A DNA stretch of 64,000 nt from Pseudalkalibacillus hwajinpoensis (lineage in GTDB: Bacteria > Bacillota > Bacilli > Bacillales > Guptibacillaceae): the NCBI RefSeq assembly GCF_039851965.1, contig NZ_CP156674.1:2914001-2978000 (forward strand), written 5' to 3'. The notes below the pieces were generated by a model. The model did not search any database. It saw only the letters and a list, made by a program, of their open reading frames with translations, and had not been told where the DNA came from. The translations under genes were made by a program, and so were the position numbers. Below are positions 1 to 7,796 of this stretch, piece after piece; position 1 is the stretch's first letter; each line of letters begins with the position of its first letter.

Positions 1-1
1 A

Positions 2-841
2 ATGAGAGGGAATGCAAACACGGTTCACCCGCGTGCCCTGCAGAAGCTTTTAGAAGAAGTGAAGGGTGAACCAGAAGAAGCGGTTATCAGTAAAGTGATG
101 CTCCGTTCCATGCAGCAGGCTAAATATTTCCCTGAAAGTCTTGGTCACTTCGGATTATCAACTGATTTCTATACACATTTCACATCACCAATTCGCCGTT
201 ATCCAGATTTGATCGTGCATCGTTTGATTCGTACCTACCTGTTTGAGAAAAAGCTTGATAACAGTACGATCTCAAAATGGAACGAGTCGCTTGGTGAAAT
301 TGCTCAGCATGCATCAGCGATGGAGCGTCGTGCAGTGGATGCTGAACGTGAAACAGACGATTTGAAAAAAGCGCAGTTTATGCAAGATAAAATTGGGGAA
401 GAGTTCGAAGGTGTCATTAGTGGCGTAACGAACTTTGGTTTGTTCGTTGAACTTCCAAATACGATTGAAGGCCTCGTTCACGTGAGTTACTTAACAGACG
501 ACTATTACCATTACGATGAAGGTTCTTATGCGATGATTGGTGAACGAACTGGTAATGTGTATCGGATTGGTGATGAAATTGCCATTCGCGTGCTGAATGT
601 AAACATTGATGAGCGTGCGATCGACTTCGAAATTGTTGGCATGAAGCCACCGAAAGAACGTCGAAGAAGAGAGAGTCCTAAAGTCATTGAAGGCGGAAAA
701 CGTAAAAAGCGCGGCAATTCGAAGAAGACCACGGATGCTGGTGCTAAGAAACGCAAATTCTCCCCACCGAAAGATGGTCAGGGATCGAAAAAGAAGCCGA
801 AAAACAAAAAGAAAAAGCGTAAAAATAACAACGTTAAATAG
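2..841 (+). CDS. rnr: Ribonuclease R, C-terminal part (5' truncated by window edge)
   Basis: The 279 visible residues are the end of the RNB catalytic domain followed by an S1 RNA-binding domain and a basic tail. The RNB hallmark is the stretch reading FGLSTDFYTHFTSPIRRYPD (about residues 50-70). The S1 domain runs from about 130 to 215 (GEEFEGVISGVTNFGLFVEL), then a Lys/Arg-rich tail of about 60 residues. RNase R is a processive 3'-5' exoribonuclease that degrades structured RNA and, in trans-translation, defective mRNA. The gene stands just upstream of smpB and ssrA, the usual Bacillus order. The ATG at position 2 is internal, not the true start. Confidence 0.95.
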   Translation: MRGNANTVHPRALQKLLEEVKGEPEEAVISKVMLRSMQQAKYFPESLGHFGLSTDFYTHFTSPIRRYPDLIVHRLIRTYLFEKKLDNSTISKWNESLGEIAQHASAMERRAVDAERETDDLKKAQFMQDKIGEEFEGVISGVTNFGLFVELPNTIEGLVHVSYLTDDYYHYDEGSYAMIGERTGNVYRIGDEIAIRVLNVNIDERAIDFEIVGMKPPKERRRRESPKVIEGGKRKKRGNSKKTTDAGAKKRKFSPPKDGQGSKKKPKNKKKKRKNNNVK

Positions 842-935
842 AATGAATCCAATCATGATGGTCGGAGTAAGTCATCTTGACTTATTCTGACCAAATTGAT
901 ATACTGGAGTTCGACGTTTGAGAGGGGGGACGGTC

Positions 936-1403
936 ATGCCAAAAGGTGATGGTGGACTAATTGCACAAAATAAAAAAGCCAGACATGATTATTCAGTTAT
1001 TGAAACCTATGAAGCTGGATTGGTTCTACAGGGAACAGAGATCAAATCCATCAGGGCAAGACGCGTAAACCTGAAAGACTCTCACGCCATTATTCGTAAA
1101 GGCGAGATTTTTCTTTTGAATATGCACATCAATGAATATGAGCAGGGGAACCGTTTTAATCACGATCCAACCCGTACTCGTAAACTATTGATGAAGCGCA
1201 AAGAGATTGACAAGCTGATTGGCCTTACAAAGGAACAGGGGTATACGATTATTCCTCTTAAAGTCTATATTAAGAATGGCTACGCGAAAGTTCTTCTTGG
1301 TCTTGCAAAAGGTAAGAAGAAGTACGACAAGCGTCAGGATTTGAAAGATAAGACGATGAAGCGTGAAGTTGATAAAGCGTTGAAAGAGCGTCAGCGGATA
1401 TAG
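936..1403 (+). CDS. smpB: SsrA-binding protein SmpB
   Basis: A 155-residue SmpB protein, full length for the family. It binds tmRNA and delivers it to stalled ribosomes. Family motifs are near the N-terminus (IAQNKKARHDY, then YEAGLVLQGTEIKSIR), and the Lys-rich C-terminal tail (KKKYDKRQDLKDK) enters the empty mRNA channel. An upstream in-frame TTG exists at 918. ATG 936 is preferred because it gives the conserved MPKG start and follows a GAGAGGGGGG ribosome site. It sits between rnr and ssrA. Confidence 0.96.
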   Translation: MPKGDGGLIAQNKKARHDYSVIETYEAGLVLQGTEIKSIRARRVNLKDSHAIIRKGEIFLLNMHINEYEQGNRFNHDPTRTRKLLMKRKEIDKLIGLTKEQGYTIIPLKVYIKNGYAKVLLGLAKGKKKYDKRQDLKDKTMKREVDKALKERQRI

Positions 1404-1410
1404 TTTCCAT

Positions 1411-1438
1411 TTGATTGGAAGTCTTTATATGTTATAAT
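1411..1438 (+). promoter_or_regulatory. Sigma-A promoter of ssrA
   Basis: TTGATT (1411-1416), 16-bp spacer, TATAAT (1433-1438), placed about 65 bp before the tmRNA 5' end. It would let ssrA be transcribed separately from smpB. Confidence 0.6.
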
Positions 1439-1503
1439 TAAATTACCGAAACAACACAACTAAGCTTAACTGCTTACCCGTTTTCGGTTCTCATTTCTAA
1501 TAT

Positions 1504-1862
1504 GGGGACGTTACGGATTCGACAGGGGTAGGTCGAGCTTAAGTCGCGAGTCGAGTTGGCGAGCTTCGTTAAAAACGCCATGCCTATAACTGGCAAAGAA
1601 AACAACAACTTCGCACTAGCAGCGTAAGCTGTTTTGCGGTTCCTCCCTCCATCGCCCATGTGGTAGGGTAAGGGACTCAACTTAAGTGGGATACGCCAAC
1701 AATCCACCGTCTGAGGAAAGTTGGAAGAGATTAACCAGACTAGCTGCAAAGACGCCTGTCGTTAGGCAGAATTGTAGTGAAATACTAATATATCGACTAC
1801 ACTCGTAGAAGCTTAAGTGCCGATACTTCTGGACGTGGGTTCGACTCCCACCGTCTCCACCA
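1504..1862 (+). ncRNA. ssrA: Transfer-messenger RNA (tmRNA)
   Basis: The tRNA-like domain is closed by GGGGACG (1504-1510) pairing with CGTCTCC (1852-1858), followed by ACCA. The 3' T-arm reads GGGTTCGACTCCC. The internal reading frame at 1592-1627 encodes the tag GKENNNFALAA and ends in TAA; tmRNA normally supplies a leading Ala from its own charged end. Length is 359 nt, typical for Bacillaceae. tmRNA rescues stalled ribosomes and marks nascent chains for ClpXP. The tag is shorter than the B. subtilis one but keeps the ALAA protease signal. Confidence 0.96.
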
Positions 1863-1885
1863 AATATATATTTGGTGGTTTTTTA
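1857..1885 (+). terminator. Terminator overlapping the tmRNA 3' end
   Basis: CCACCAAATAT pairs with the following ATATTTGGTGG and is followed by six T. The left arm uses the tmRNA CCACCA end, so 3' processing is needed to free the acceptor. Confidence 0.8.
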
Positions 1886-1916
1886 TTTGGAGAAATAATC
1901 ATGTTTAGATAAAAGA

Positions 1917-1959
1917 CAGCTAGAGCGTAAGTGGATGTTCATACGCCCTGGCTGTTTTT
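1917..1959 (+). terminator. Second hairpin with T-tract behind ssrA
   Basis: CAGC-TAG-AGCGTA pairs imperfectly with TACGC-CCTG-GCTG and is followed by TTTTT. Probably a back-up terminator. Confidence 0.45.
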
Positions 1960-2010
1960 CGTTATTAAGCTTTCTCAGAACTAGTGCTGTGAAGTCGTTT
2001 TTTAAAGGAG

Positions 2011-2300
2011 TTAGCGTGAGAAGTTGGCGGTTAAGTGAGCTGGGCCATGAGCATAAGCGTGCAAGTCGTCCGGTGAACGCCAGTATTGGACGGGTAGTGT
2101 CGTTCGTAGGCTAAAGAAGTTCTCCATCGATAGACACCCTAAATCCCTGTTCATACTAAGCTCACGAATCATGGCAGGCATGGCTAGAAACACAGGAAAC
2201 CATTTATGGATTGCCCACCACTGATTAACACGCATACCAATCAGAAATACCACCACTTCCTGCCCTTCATCCACCGTATATCGGCCTGAATAGTATACAC
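2011..2300 (-). pseudogene. DUF4188 (monooxygenase-like) gene remnant
   Basis: On the minus strand, about 95 codons match the DUF4188 family core: VVVFLIGMRVNQWWAIHKW, then FLAMPAMIRELSMN, SMENFFSLRTTL and QYWRSPDDLHAYAHG. The family is normally about 150 residues. Here no sensible start codon lies upstream of SGRYTVDEG, and the C-terminal part after AHLTA is lost to a frame change and stop at 2011. A degenerate continuation in another frame can be seen down to about 1975. It follows the LysR gene on the same strand. I read it as a decayed gene with both ends damaged. Confidence 0.65.
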
Positions 2301-2383
2301 AATGACAGATATAAAGAGAAGTTTTTTTGAATAAAAAACCGCCTAATAGTCGGCGATTGGAGGACTTAAGTTGTTGCTCAATT

Positions 2384-3265
2384 CTAAATTGTTTTAGATG
2401 ATATGTAATTAATAAAAGCACGTGACGCATAAGAAATATATTTTTCTTTTCGGAGGATAATACCCAGGTCCCATGGGATGGATGGTTCTTTAATTGGAAT
2501 GGGTGTAATGTGCTCCTGATTAATTTTTCGTAAAATGGACTTCGGGAAAAAGGTGACGCCGAGATTGTGACTTACCATATCACTAATGAAGTCCCATTGT
2601 GAACTCTCATAAGAAATTTGTGGTTCAAACCCTGCATTTCGGCATTGTTCAATCATTTGATCGTGGAGCATGAAGTCCTCACTGAAAAGAATGATCCTTT
2701 CATTTCGTAAATCGCGTATAGTGACAAAGCTTTGTTCGGCTAGGGGGTGTGAGGTATGAACGAACAGCATCAATTCCTCTGAAGTAAAGGGAAGTGTCTC
2801 AAATTTGGTTTCATTCACGGGTAGTAGTCCTACAGCAAAGTCCAGTTCGCCTTCTAGTATTTTTTGCTGGGCGATATTGGCTCCGTGCTCCACCAGTTCG
2901 ATCGTGATTTCAGGATAACTTTCCTGAAATCCCTTAATAATCGTTGGAAAATAGAGCGCTCCAATAAGTGGAGGAAGACCTACCTTGATATGTCCTTTTT
3001 TAAGGTTCATCATGTCGTACAAATGAGAAGACAGGTCGTCAACCATGTTCAATATTTTTTCTCCCTGTAGAAATACGATTTTTCCAGCATCTGTGAGTTC
3101 ACTCGACCTTGCCGAACGATCGAGTAATTCCACCTCCAGCTCCGATTCTAGACTTTTTACCATTTTACTCAATGTAGGCTGTGAGATGTAGAGCGATTGG
3201 GAGGCTTTAGTAAAGCTTTTTTGTTTCGCAACTTCAACAAAGTAGGCAAGTTGTTTAATGTCCAT
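2384..3265 (-). CDS. LysR-family transcriptional regulator
   Basis: A 293-residue LysR regulator. The winged helix-turn-helix lies at about residues 1-60 (SFTKASQSLYISQPTLSKMVKSLE), followed by a substrate-binding regulatory domain (about 90-290). ATG is preceded by AGGAGC. It is divergent from the DJ-1/PfpI gene at 3448, and LysR proteins commonly control a divergent neighbour. A T-N11-A-like palindrome lies between them at 3406-3423. The ligand cannot be read from sequence. Confidence 0.88.
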   Translation of the reverse strand: MDIKQLAYFVEVAKQKSFTKASQSLYISQPTLSKMVKSLESELEVELLDRSARSSELTDAGKIVFLQGEKILNMVDDLSSHLYDMMNLKKGHIKVGLPPLIGALYFPTIIKGFQESYPEITIELVEHGANIAQQKILEGELDFAVGLLPVNETKFETLPFTSEELMLFVHTSHPLAEQSFVTIRDLRNERIILFSEDFMLHDQMIEQCRNAGFEPQISYESSQWDFISDMVSHNLGVTFFPKSILRKINQEHITPIPIKEPSIPWDLGIILRKEKYISYASRAFINYISSKTI

Positions 3266-3405
3266 TTGAAAGCTCCTGTCTATTCCTCTTTAATGTGAAA
3301 GGTCTATTATGGTTCATTGTAGTCGTAAATCGTAAGTAAATTCAACAGTGGTGGACATGCGAGACTTATTTTTTAATTAATCTGTTAGATATCTGAAAAA
3401 GCGGG

Positions 3406-3423
3406 TATTGAAATAATGCAATA
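3406..3423 (+). promoter_or_regulatory. Possible LysR operator (TATTG-N8-CAATA)
   Basis: An inverted repeat TATTG-AAATAATG-CAATA in the divergent LysR/DJ-1 intergenic region, 25 bp before the DJ-1 start. It fits the loose T-N11-A LysR box. The assignment is inference. Confidence 0.35.
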
Positions 3424-3447
3424 AATATTCTAATGGAGGTGCTCCTC

Positions 3448-3999
3448 TTGAGTAAAAATGTATTGATTTTATCTGGTGACGCTGTTGAGGCACTTGAGAT
3501 CTATTATCCATACTACCGCTGTTTAGAAGAAGGATTTGAAGTTACGATTGCCTCACCGAAAGTAAAAAAACTTCAAACGGTTTGCCATGATTTTACTGAT
3601 GAAATGGAAACGTTCGTGGAAAAGCCCGCCTATGGGATTGAGTCTCATACGTCATTTGCTGATGTTGATCCATCTCAGTTCGATGGACTTATTATTCCTG
3701 GTGGAAGAGCCCCTGAATACATTCGTATGGATGAGAATGTTCCTGGTATCTTGAAGCATTTCTTTGAGGAAAATAAACCTGTTGGTGCCATCTGCCATGC
3801 AGCTCAGGTCTTAAATGTAATTCCTGAGATTATGAAGGATCGGGAATATACAGCATATCCTGCTTGTAAGCCCGATGTAACGGCCTGTGGTGCTACATAC
3901 ATTGATGAGAAGCTTCATACAAGCGGTAACCTTGTGTCAGGACAGGCCTGGCCTGACTTGCCTGGATTTATGAAAGAATTTATAGGGCTATTGAGATAA
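3448..3999 (+). CDS. DJ-1/PfpI family protein
   Basis: A 183-residue class I glutamine-amidotransferase-like protein of the DJ-1/PfpI superfamily. The nucleophile elbow is AICHAAQ (Cys near residue 115), with a Glu/Asp-containing loop PGGRAPEYIR before it. Such proteins act as glyoxalases/deglycases, amidases or redox-responsive proteins; the exact activity is unknown. The TTG start at 3448 is chosen because GGAGGTG (3435-3441) sits 7 nt upstream; the ATG at 3433 overlaps that ribosome site. It is probably controlled by the divergent LysR regulator. Confidence 0.85.
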   Translation: MSKNVLILSGDAVEALEIYYPYYRCLEEGFEVTIASPKVKKLQTVCHDFTDEMETFVEKPAYGIESHTSFADVDPSQFDGLIIPGGRAPEYIRMDENVPGILKHFFEENKPVGAICHAAQVLNVIPEIMKDREYTAYPACKPDVTACGATYIDEKLHTSGNLVSGQAWPDLPGFMKEFIGLLR

Positions 4000-4005
4000 T
4001 CTAAA

Positions 4006-4037
4006 GGAGCCCCCCCGGTGCATTTCGGGGGGCTTTT
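4006..4037. terminator. Bidirectional terminator
   Basis: GAGCCCCCC and GGGGGGCTTTTC flank a short loop. It lies between the converging DJ-1 and DUF6944 genes. Confidence 0.85.
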
Positions 4038-4574
4038 CTAAGGGTATTTTGTTTGGCCAATGGCAGAAATGACAGAACCAACAGCTTGTATCCAGCTCCC
4101 AACTACGTTAAGACTCTGGCCATCTTGATTGAATAGTTCCTTTATACCGGATATGGCCTGGAGTGAGTTACCAATTGTTTGAAGAAGGTTTCCGTAAATA
4201 CTGTATAGTGCTTCAATGGATCGTTCCCCACCGAGGGCATCTGCGAGGGCGACACTTCCTCCAAGTGCCTGTAACCAGTTTCCATCAATCTCCAGTATTT
4301 GCTTCACTTTTTCGTCAAAATCGATGAGAATGCCAGCTACTTCAGTTGAGTTTCCAATCGCCTGGATTTGATTTCCTAATTTATCCAGGGATGGGGGATC
4401 AATCGTATCGGAAATAAGGGCATTCCCCGTGCCCTGCATCACATTTCCAATTAAGTTAAGACTATCAAGAAGATCAGAACTAAGCTCTTTAATAGGGGTG
4501 CTGCCGATAGCGGCTAACACAGTTCCAATTGCCTGTATCCATGAACCAAATATCGCCTTTTCTTCATTGTCCAT
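4038..4574 (-). CDS. DUF6944-type repetitive protein
   Basis: A 178-residue acidic protein built from a degenerate decapeptide pattern: GSWIQAIGT, GNVMQGTGN, GNQIQAIGN, GNWLQALGG, GNLLQTIGN, GSWIQAVGS. The spacing is close to one G-N/S-x-x-Q-x-x-G unit per helical segment. This matches the Bacillaceae DUF6944 family, whose function is unknown. There is no signal peptide. The start is ATG 4574 because AGGAG lies 8 nt upstream; the longer frame to 4622 has no ribosome site. It is alone in its transcription unit. Confidence 0.75.
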   Translation of the reverse strand: MDNEEKAIFGSWIQAIGTVLAAIGSTPIKELSSDLLDSLNLIGNVMQGTGNALISDTIDPPSLDKLGNQIQAIGNSTEVAGILIDFDEKVKQILEIDGNWLQALGGSVALADALGGERSIEALYSIYGNLLQTIGNSLQAISGIKELFNQDGQSLNVVGSWIQAVGSVISAIGQTKYP

Positions 4575-4663
4575 AGCGTTACTCCTAAAGTCGTCCTTCA
4601 CTATTCTATACAAAAGAGACACAGAATGTTAAAATTCTGCATCTCCTTTTAAGGGAAGATACT

Positions 4664-5863
4664 TTAGCTTACTTTCATCTTGAAATTTTCCGATGATGGA
4701 CTCTGACGATATTTTATGAAGAATGCTGCCGTAATTGTGATTGAAATCATTCCAAAAACTAAAGACATCAATTGTAGGCCAATGAGATCAAGCATCAATC
4801 CTGTTAAGAGAAGCACAACCTGGAAAATGATCCGGTCTAACATATTCCGAAATGAAAAGAATCTCCCATGAAACTCCTTCGGCACACGTGTTTGAAAAAT
4901 GGTTGCTGCGGTTGGGAAGAAGCAGCCAACTGAAAAGCCGAATAAGGCAAATGCGGTTACCGCTATCACCGGGCTTTCTGCGAAATAAATGAGAAGCTGT
5001 GAAAAGCCGATAATCATGGAAAAGAAGAATAAAATGGTATATGGTGAGTGTTTAAGTGAAAGGCGCTTTACAGAAAGCGCACCAAGCATAAAGGCAATAC
5101 CTTCCGCTGTATAAATCCAGCTTTTAATCAACGAATTGTCTTGCAGCTCGCTAATACTGATAACGAGTAAATTAAATCCGCCTATAAATAAGAGGGGCAC
5201 CATTGTCAGAATAAGCGTCATCGTTACGATAGGAAGCTGCTTGATGATCGGAAACAAGTTCTTAAATCCACTATCCGTTTTTGAGCGCTTTCTCACTGAA
5301 TCTTCCTCATCAATCGTAATAAAGAGGGTTAAAATAAATAGAAAAAGATAAGCAGCTAATGATATGAGGTAAAGCATGGATAAGCTCATAATCACAAGGA
5401 AAATACCAGCAATAGCTGTTCCGAGCACTCGCGACATTGTTGCTACGTTCATGTGGATCCCATTCATTTGCAGTAATTCTTTTTCTTTTACTACAAGAGG
5501 GATTGCTGCCTGTAGGGCTGGAAAATAGAAGGATGCTGCTGTTTGAATCATAATTAGGAAAACAATCATCCAGAGCACCGAGCCCGTCTGAATTGCAATA
5601 AGCATAAAGATTACACTAATGGAGCGGGCAAGACCAGAGATCAGCATAACTTTTTTCTTCTTCATCTGGTCAGTTACCCTTCCTGCTAAAGGACCGATCG
5701 CAACGCCTGCGAGTAGACCAATCGCTAAGATGACTGCTTTCAAGAAATCCGAAGGAACCTTTACTTGCATAAATTCGAGATTTCCAATAATTCCGAGCCA
5801 TAATCCAAGACCAGCAACGAACTCACCGATTAATAAAATCCACACATTTTTATTTTGCCACAT
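4664..5863 (-). CDS. MFS transporter
   Basis: A 399-residue, roughly 12-helix membrane protein of the major facilitator superfamily. The loop between helices 2 and 3 carries the MFS motif A region (GPLAGRVTDQMKKKKV). A mid-protein charged loop (ITIDEEDSVRKRSKTDSG) separates the two six-helix bundles. The set resembles macrolide/drug exporters of the YfmI/YkuC kind; the substrate is unknown. It has a GAGGT ribosome site and is monocistronic. Confidence 0.87.
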   Translation of the reverse strand: MWQNKNVWILLIGEFVAGLGLWLGIIGNLEFMQVKVPSDFLKAVILAIGLLAGVAIGPLAGRVTDQMKKKKVMLISGLARSISVIFMLIAIQTGSVLWMIVFLIMIQTAASFYFPALQAAIPLVVKEKELLQMNGIHMNVATMSRVLGTAIAGIFLVIMSLSMLYLISLAAYLFLFILTLFITIDEEDSVRKRSKTDSGFKNLFPIIKQLPIVTMTLILTMVPLLFIGGFNLLVISISELQDNSLIKSWIYTAEGIAFMLGALSVKRLSLKHSPYTILFFFSMIIGFSQLLIYFAESPVIAVTAFALFGFSVGCFFPTAATIFQTRVPKEFHGRFFSFRNMLDRIIFQVVLLLTGLMLDLIGLQLMSLVFGMISITITAAFFIKYRQSPSSENFKMKVS

Positions 5864-6025
5864 TACAATACCTCAATTTTCACCTGTTTTCTTACAATCA
5901 TATCACTAACTTATGTATCAGAAGAGAATCTTTTCGTTTTATGAAGAAAGAAGGAAATTCAGCTAAATAAAACCGGTATGGTGCACTTCTGTTATGTTCA
6001 AGCTATATATAAGGAGGTGAGGGGA

Positions 6026-6184
6026 ATGGCGATGGATGTCATGTGTGAGGTTGCTAACTGTGTGTATAACCGCAAAGGAAAAAAATGTGGCGCAGACGAG
6101 ATATTTGTTGTGAGTCACAAAGGAAATAAAGCGAGCAATAGTGAAGAAACGGATTGCAAAACGTTTGAGCCTGGGACCCTTTAA
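6026..6184 (+). CDS. DUF1540 small cysteine protein
   Basis: A 52-residue protein with the DUF1540 cysteine pattern: C-E-V-x-N-C-x-Y-N-x-x-x-x-x-C, then a distal Cys (TDCKTFEP). This small family is common in Firmicutes and has a likely metal-binding fold of unknown function. ATG 6026 follows AAGGAGGTGAGGGGA, a near-perfect ribosome site. The stop codon at 6184 overlaps the start of a structured repeat (6180-6285). Confidence 0.85.
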   Translation: MAMDVMCEVANCVYNRKGKKCGADEIFVVSHKGNKASNSEETDCKTFEPGTL

Positions 6185-6285
6185 TCCCATCTTTAAGCAG
6201 CAGTAAAACCACACCTCAAAAAGTAGGTTAGACGTGGAGATAGGGGCAATTGTCCCTGCTTCCTCTGATGGAAGTTTTACTTTAT
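6180..6285 (+). repeat. Structured dispersed repeat, degenerate copy A (IS605/omega-RNA-like)
   Basis: This is a shortened, diverged relative of the two 159-nt repeats at 22593 and 24285. Shared landmarks are the TTTAA-TCCC start, GCAGTAAAAC-CACACCTC, and the ending CCTCTGATGGAAG-TTTTACTTTAT. The middle has lost the long hairpin and now holds GGGGCAATTGTCCC. It begins on the stop codon of the DUF1540 gene. See the entry at 22593 for interpretation. Confidence 0.6.
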
Positions 6286-6296
6286 TCTAATCCTTA

Positions 6297-6328
6297 CAAA
6301 AAAGCCGGTCTGTTGGACCGGCTTTTTA
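6297..6328. terminator. Bidirectional terminator
   Basis: AAAAAAGCCGGTC-TGTTG-GACCGGCTTTTTA. It is placed between the converging DUF1540 and SRPBCC genes. Confidence 0.85.
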
Positions 6329-6763
6329 GGATTTCTGTTCTAGTATTTGTTTCAAGTTTTCATAATCCTTCGTTACTGACCGCTGCACCATTTTTTGGAG
6401 AAGCGGCTTTAAAATGTTAAACAATCCCCCGGGCTCTCCTTCGACGATAGCAGTAACCAGTGATCCATTATCAGTAAGGTCGACTTCTCTCGTAACAGTA
6501 ATAGGGAAGGTGCTTTTTACACTTTTTATCTGAATTCTATCATAGGGCTTATAGAGAGTTACTACAAACGTTGTTCTAATTTCTTTTCCTAGAAATGTAG
6601 CAACTTGATCATAAGTCGAACCTTCTCGAAGATCGCCACGCGAAGTGAATGTTGCATCAATCATACCGCTCTGCCATTTGGGGTTGTTTTCGAAATTAGA
6701 CAGATACCTAAAGACTTCTTCAGGAGGTCGTTCGATCGAAATGCTAACCCTGACTTGAATCAT
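6326..6763 (-). CDS. SRPBCC-family protein
   Basis: A 145-residue START/Bet v 1-like (SRPBCC) hydrophobic-ligand-binding protein. It starts with the typical SISIERPPEEVFRYLSNFENNPKW segment and ends with a long C-terminal helix. Its ATGA start overlaps the stop codon of the upstream ArsR-SRPBCC fusion gene by 4 nt, so the two are translationally coupled. The ligand is unknown. Confidence 0.82.
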   Translation of the reverse strand: MIQVRVSISIERPPEEVFRYLSNFENNPKWQSGMIDATFTSRGDLREGSTYDQVATFLGKEIRTTFVVTLYKPYDRIQIKSVKSTFPITVTREVDLTDNGSLVTAIVEGEPGGLFNILKPLLQKMVQRSVTKDYENLKQILEQKS

Positions 6764-7563
6764 TTCTGCATCTCAGTATATGTTTTGCCTTTTTCTACAT
6801 AATTTTTAAGGAATGTTCCGAGCAGTTCCTTCCAGCCTTCATCATGTGCTGAATGCCAATTAGGATCAAGCAACCCAGACGCATGGTGAGAAAGGGAAAG
6901 AATGGTTTCACCCTTTTCTTCTCGTAATTGATAGCTATAGGCACTGTTTACAGCACCTGTCATGCCACCATTCAGTCGAATTTCATAGGGAGCATTTATA
7001 TACGTTATAGTGCCCCAGAGTGCACCGAGGTTATTTTCCCCTTTTTCAAGAAAACGTCCTCCAACCTCTGGTTCAATCGAAAGAGTCGAATTCTCCCCGC
7101 ATAAACGATAAGCCCACCAGGAATTAATTCCTTCTGTTAGCGATGAAAAGACATCGGAGATTGGAGCTTGAATGCGAAGCTCCTGCTCAATTTGAAATGA
7201 ATCGTGCTTATAATTCTGTTGGTTTTCCATATCGTGAGTACCCCTTTCAAGGTTAGATTTTAATGATAATAATGATGAAGCAATGCTGGATTGGTATGTA
7301 CTTACCCAGCGTTCAACAATTTGCTGGAGCGCGATAGCATTTAAGTGATTTAGGCGCATCCTGCCTTCCCGTCTCACAAGAACTAAATTCGCCTCTTCAA
7401 GGAGAGATAGATGCTTCATCACCGCATAGCGAGTTACATCTTCAAACTGATCATTTAGATCAGTAGTCGTTCTAGGTCCGCTTTTCAGCAAATCCAGAAT
7501 TCTTCTCCTAATCGGGTGTGGTAATGCTTTAAAGGTTAGGGTTAAGTCGTCTTCTTTGTTCAA
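6760..7563 (-). CDS. ArsR-type HTH regulator fused to SRPBCC domain
   Basis: A two-domain protein of about 267 residues. The N-terminal ArsR-like winged HTH (about residues 5-95) contains HPIRRRILDLLKSGPRTTTDL and YAVMKHLSLLEEANLV. The C-terminal AHSA1/SRPBCC domain (about 125-265) contains APISDVFSSLTEGINSWW. The fusion suggests a ligand-sensing repressor. The start is uncertain: TTG 7563 has GAGGTG 6 nt upstream, while ATG 7569 overlaps that ribosome site. It is operonic with the SRPBCC gene at 6326. Confidence 0.8.
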   Translation of the reverse strand: MNKEDDLTLTFKALPHPIRRRILDLLKSGPRTTTDLNDQFEDVTRYAVMKHLSLLEEANLVLVRREGRMRLNHLNAIALQQIVERWVSTYQSSIASSLLSLKSNLERGTHDMENQQNYKHDSFQIEQELRIQAPISDVFSSLTEGINSWWAYRLCGENSTLSIEPEVGGRFLEKGENNLGALWGTITYINAPYEIRLNGGMTGAVNSAYSYQLREEKGETILSLSHHASGLLDPNWHSAHDEGWKELLGTFLKNYVEKGKTYTEMQK

Positions 7564-7683
7564 TCTCATCACCTCATATACGTGACCATATCGTAACCTT
7601 TTAACATGTGATTGTGCATGTAAACAATGCATTTCTCCTGGAAATGAATGGTATATATATGAGTCAAAAAAAATTGTTCTGTA

Positions 7684-7698
7684 AAATTTCTGATAATT
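7684..7698 (+). promoter_or_regulatory. CodY box upstream of ilvD
   Basis: AAATTTCTGATAATT matches the CodY consensus AATTTTCWGAAAATT at 13 of 15 positions. It lies directly upstream of the predicted ilvD -35 element (7701). CodY represses branched-chain amino acid genes when isoleucine/valine and GTP are plentiful, which fits ilvD. Confidence 0.7.
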
Positions 7699-7700
7699 AT

Positions 7701-7729
7701 TTGCGTTAAAGCATGAAAACTAGTATCAT
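7701..7729 (+). promoter_or_regulatory. Predicted ilvD promoter
   Basis: TTGCGT (7701-7706), 17-bp spacer, TATCAT (7724-7729), about 65 bp before the ilvD start. Confidence 0.5.
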
Positions 7730-7796
7730 CAAAGAATATAAATTTTGAATTGAGATAATTGTCTAATTATACAAGTGATTTGGAAGGGTGATCAGG

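Noticed and set aside
417..890. Several 67-121 codon frames overlapping the 3' end of rnr
   Set aside because: They are alternative frames of a strongly conserved RNase R gene.
1474..1749. A 91-codon frame antisense to ssrA
   Set aside because: It lies wholly over tmRNA and has no ribosome site or protein-like features; a shadow.
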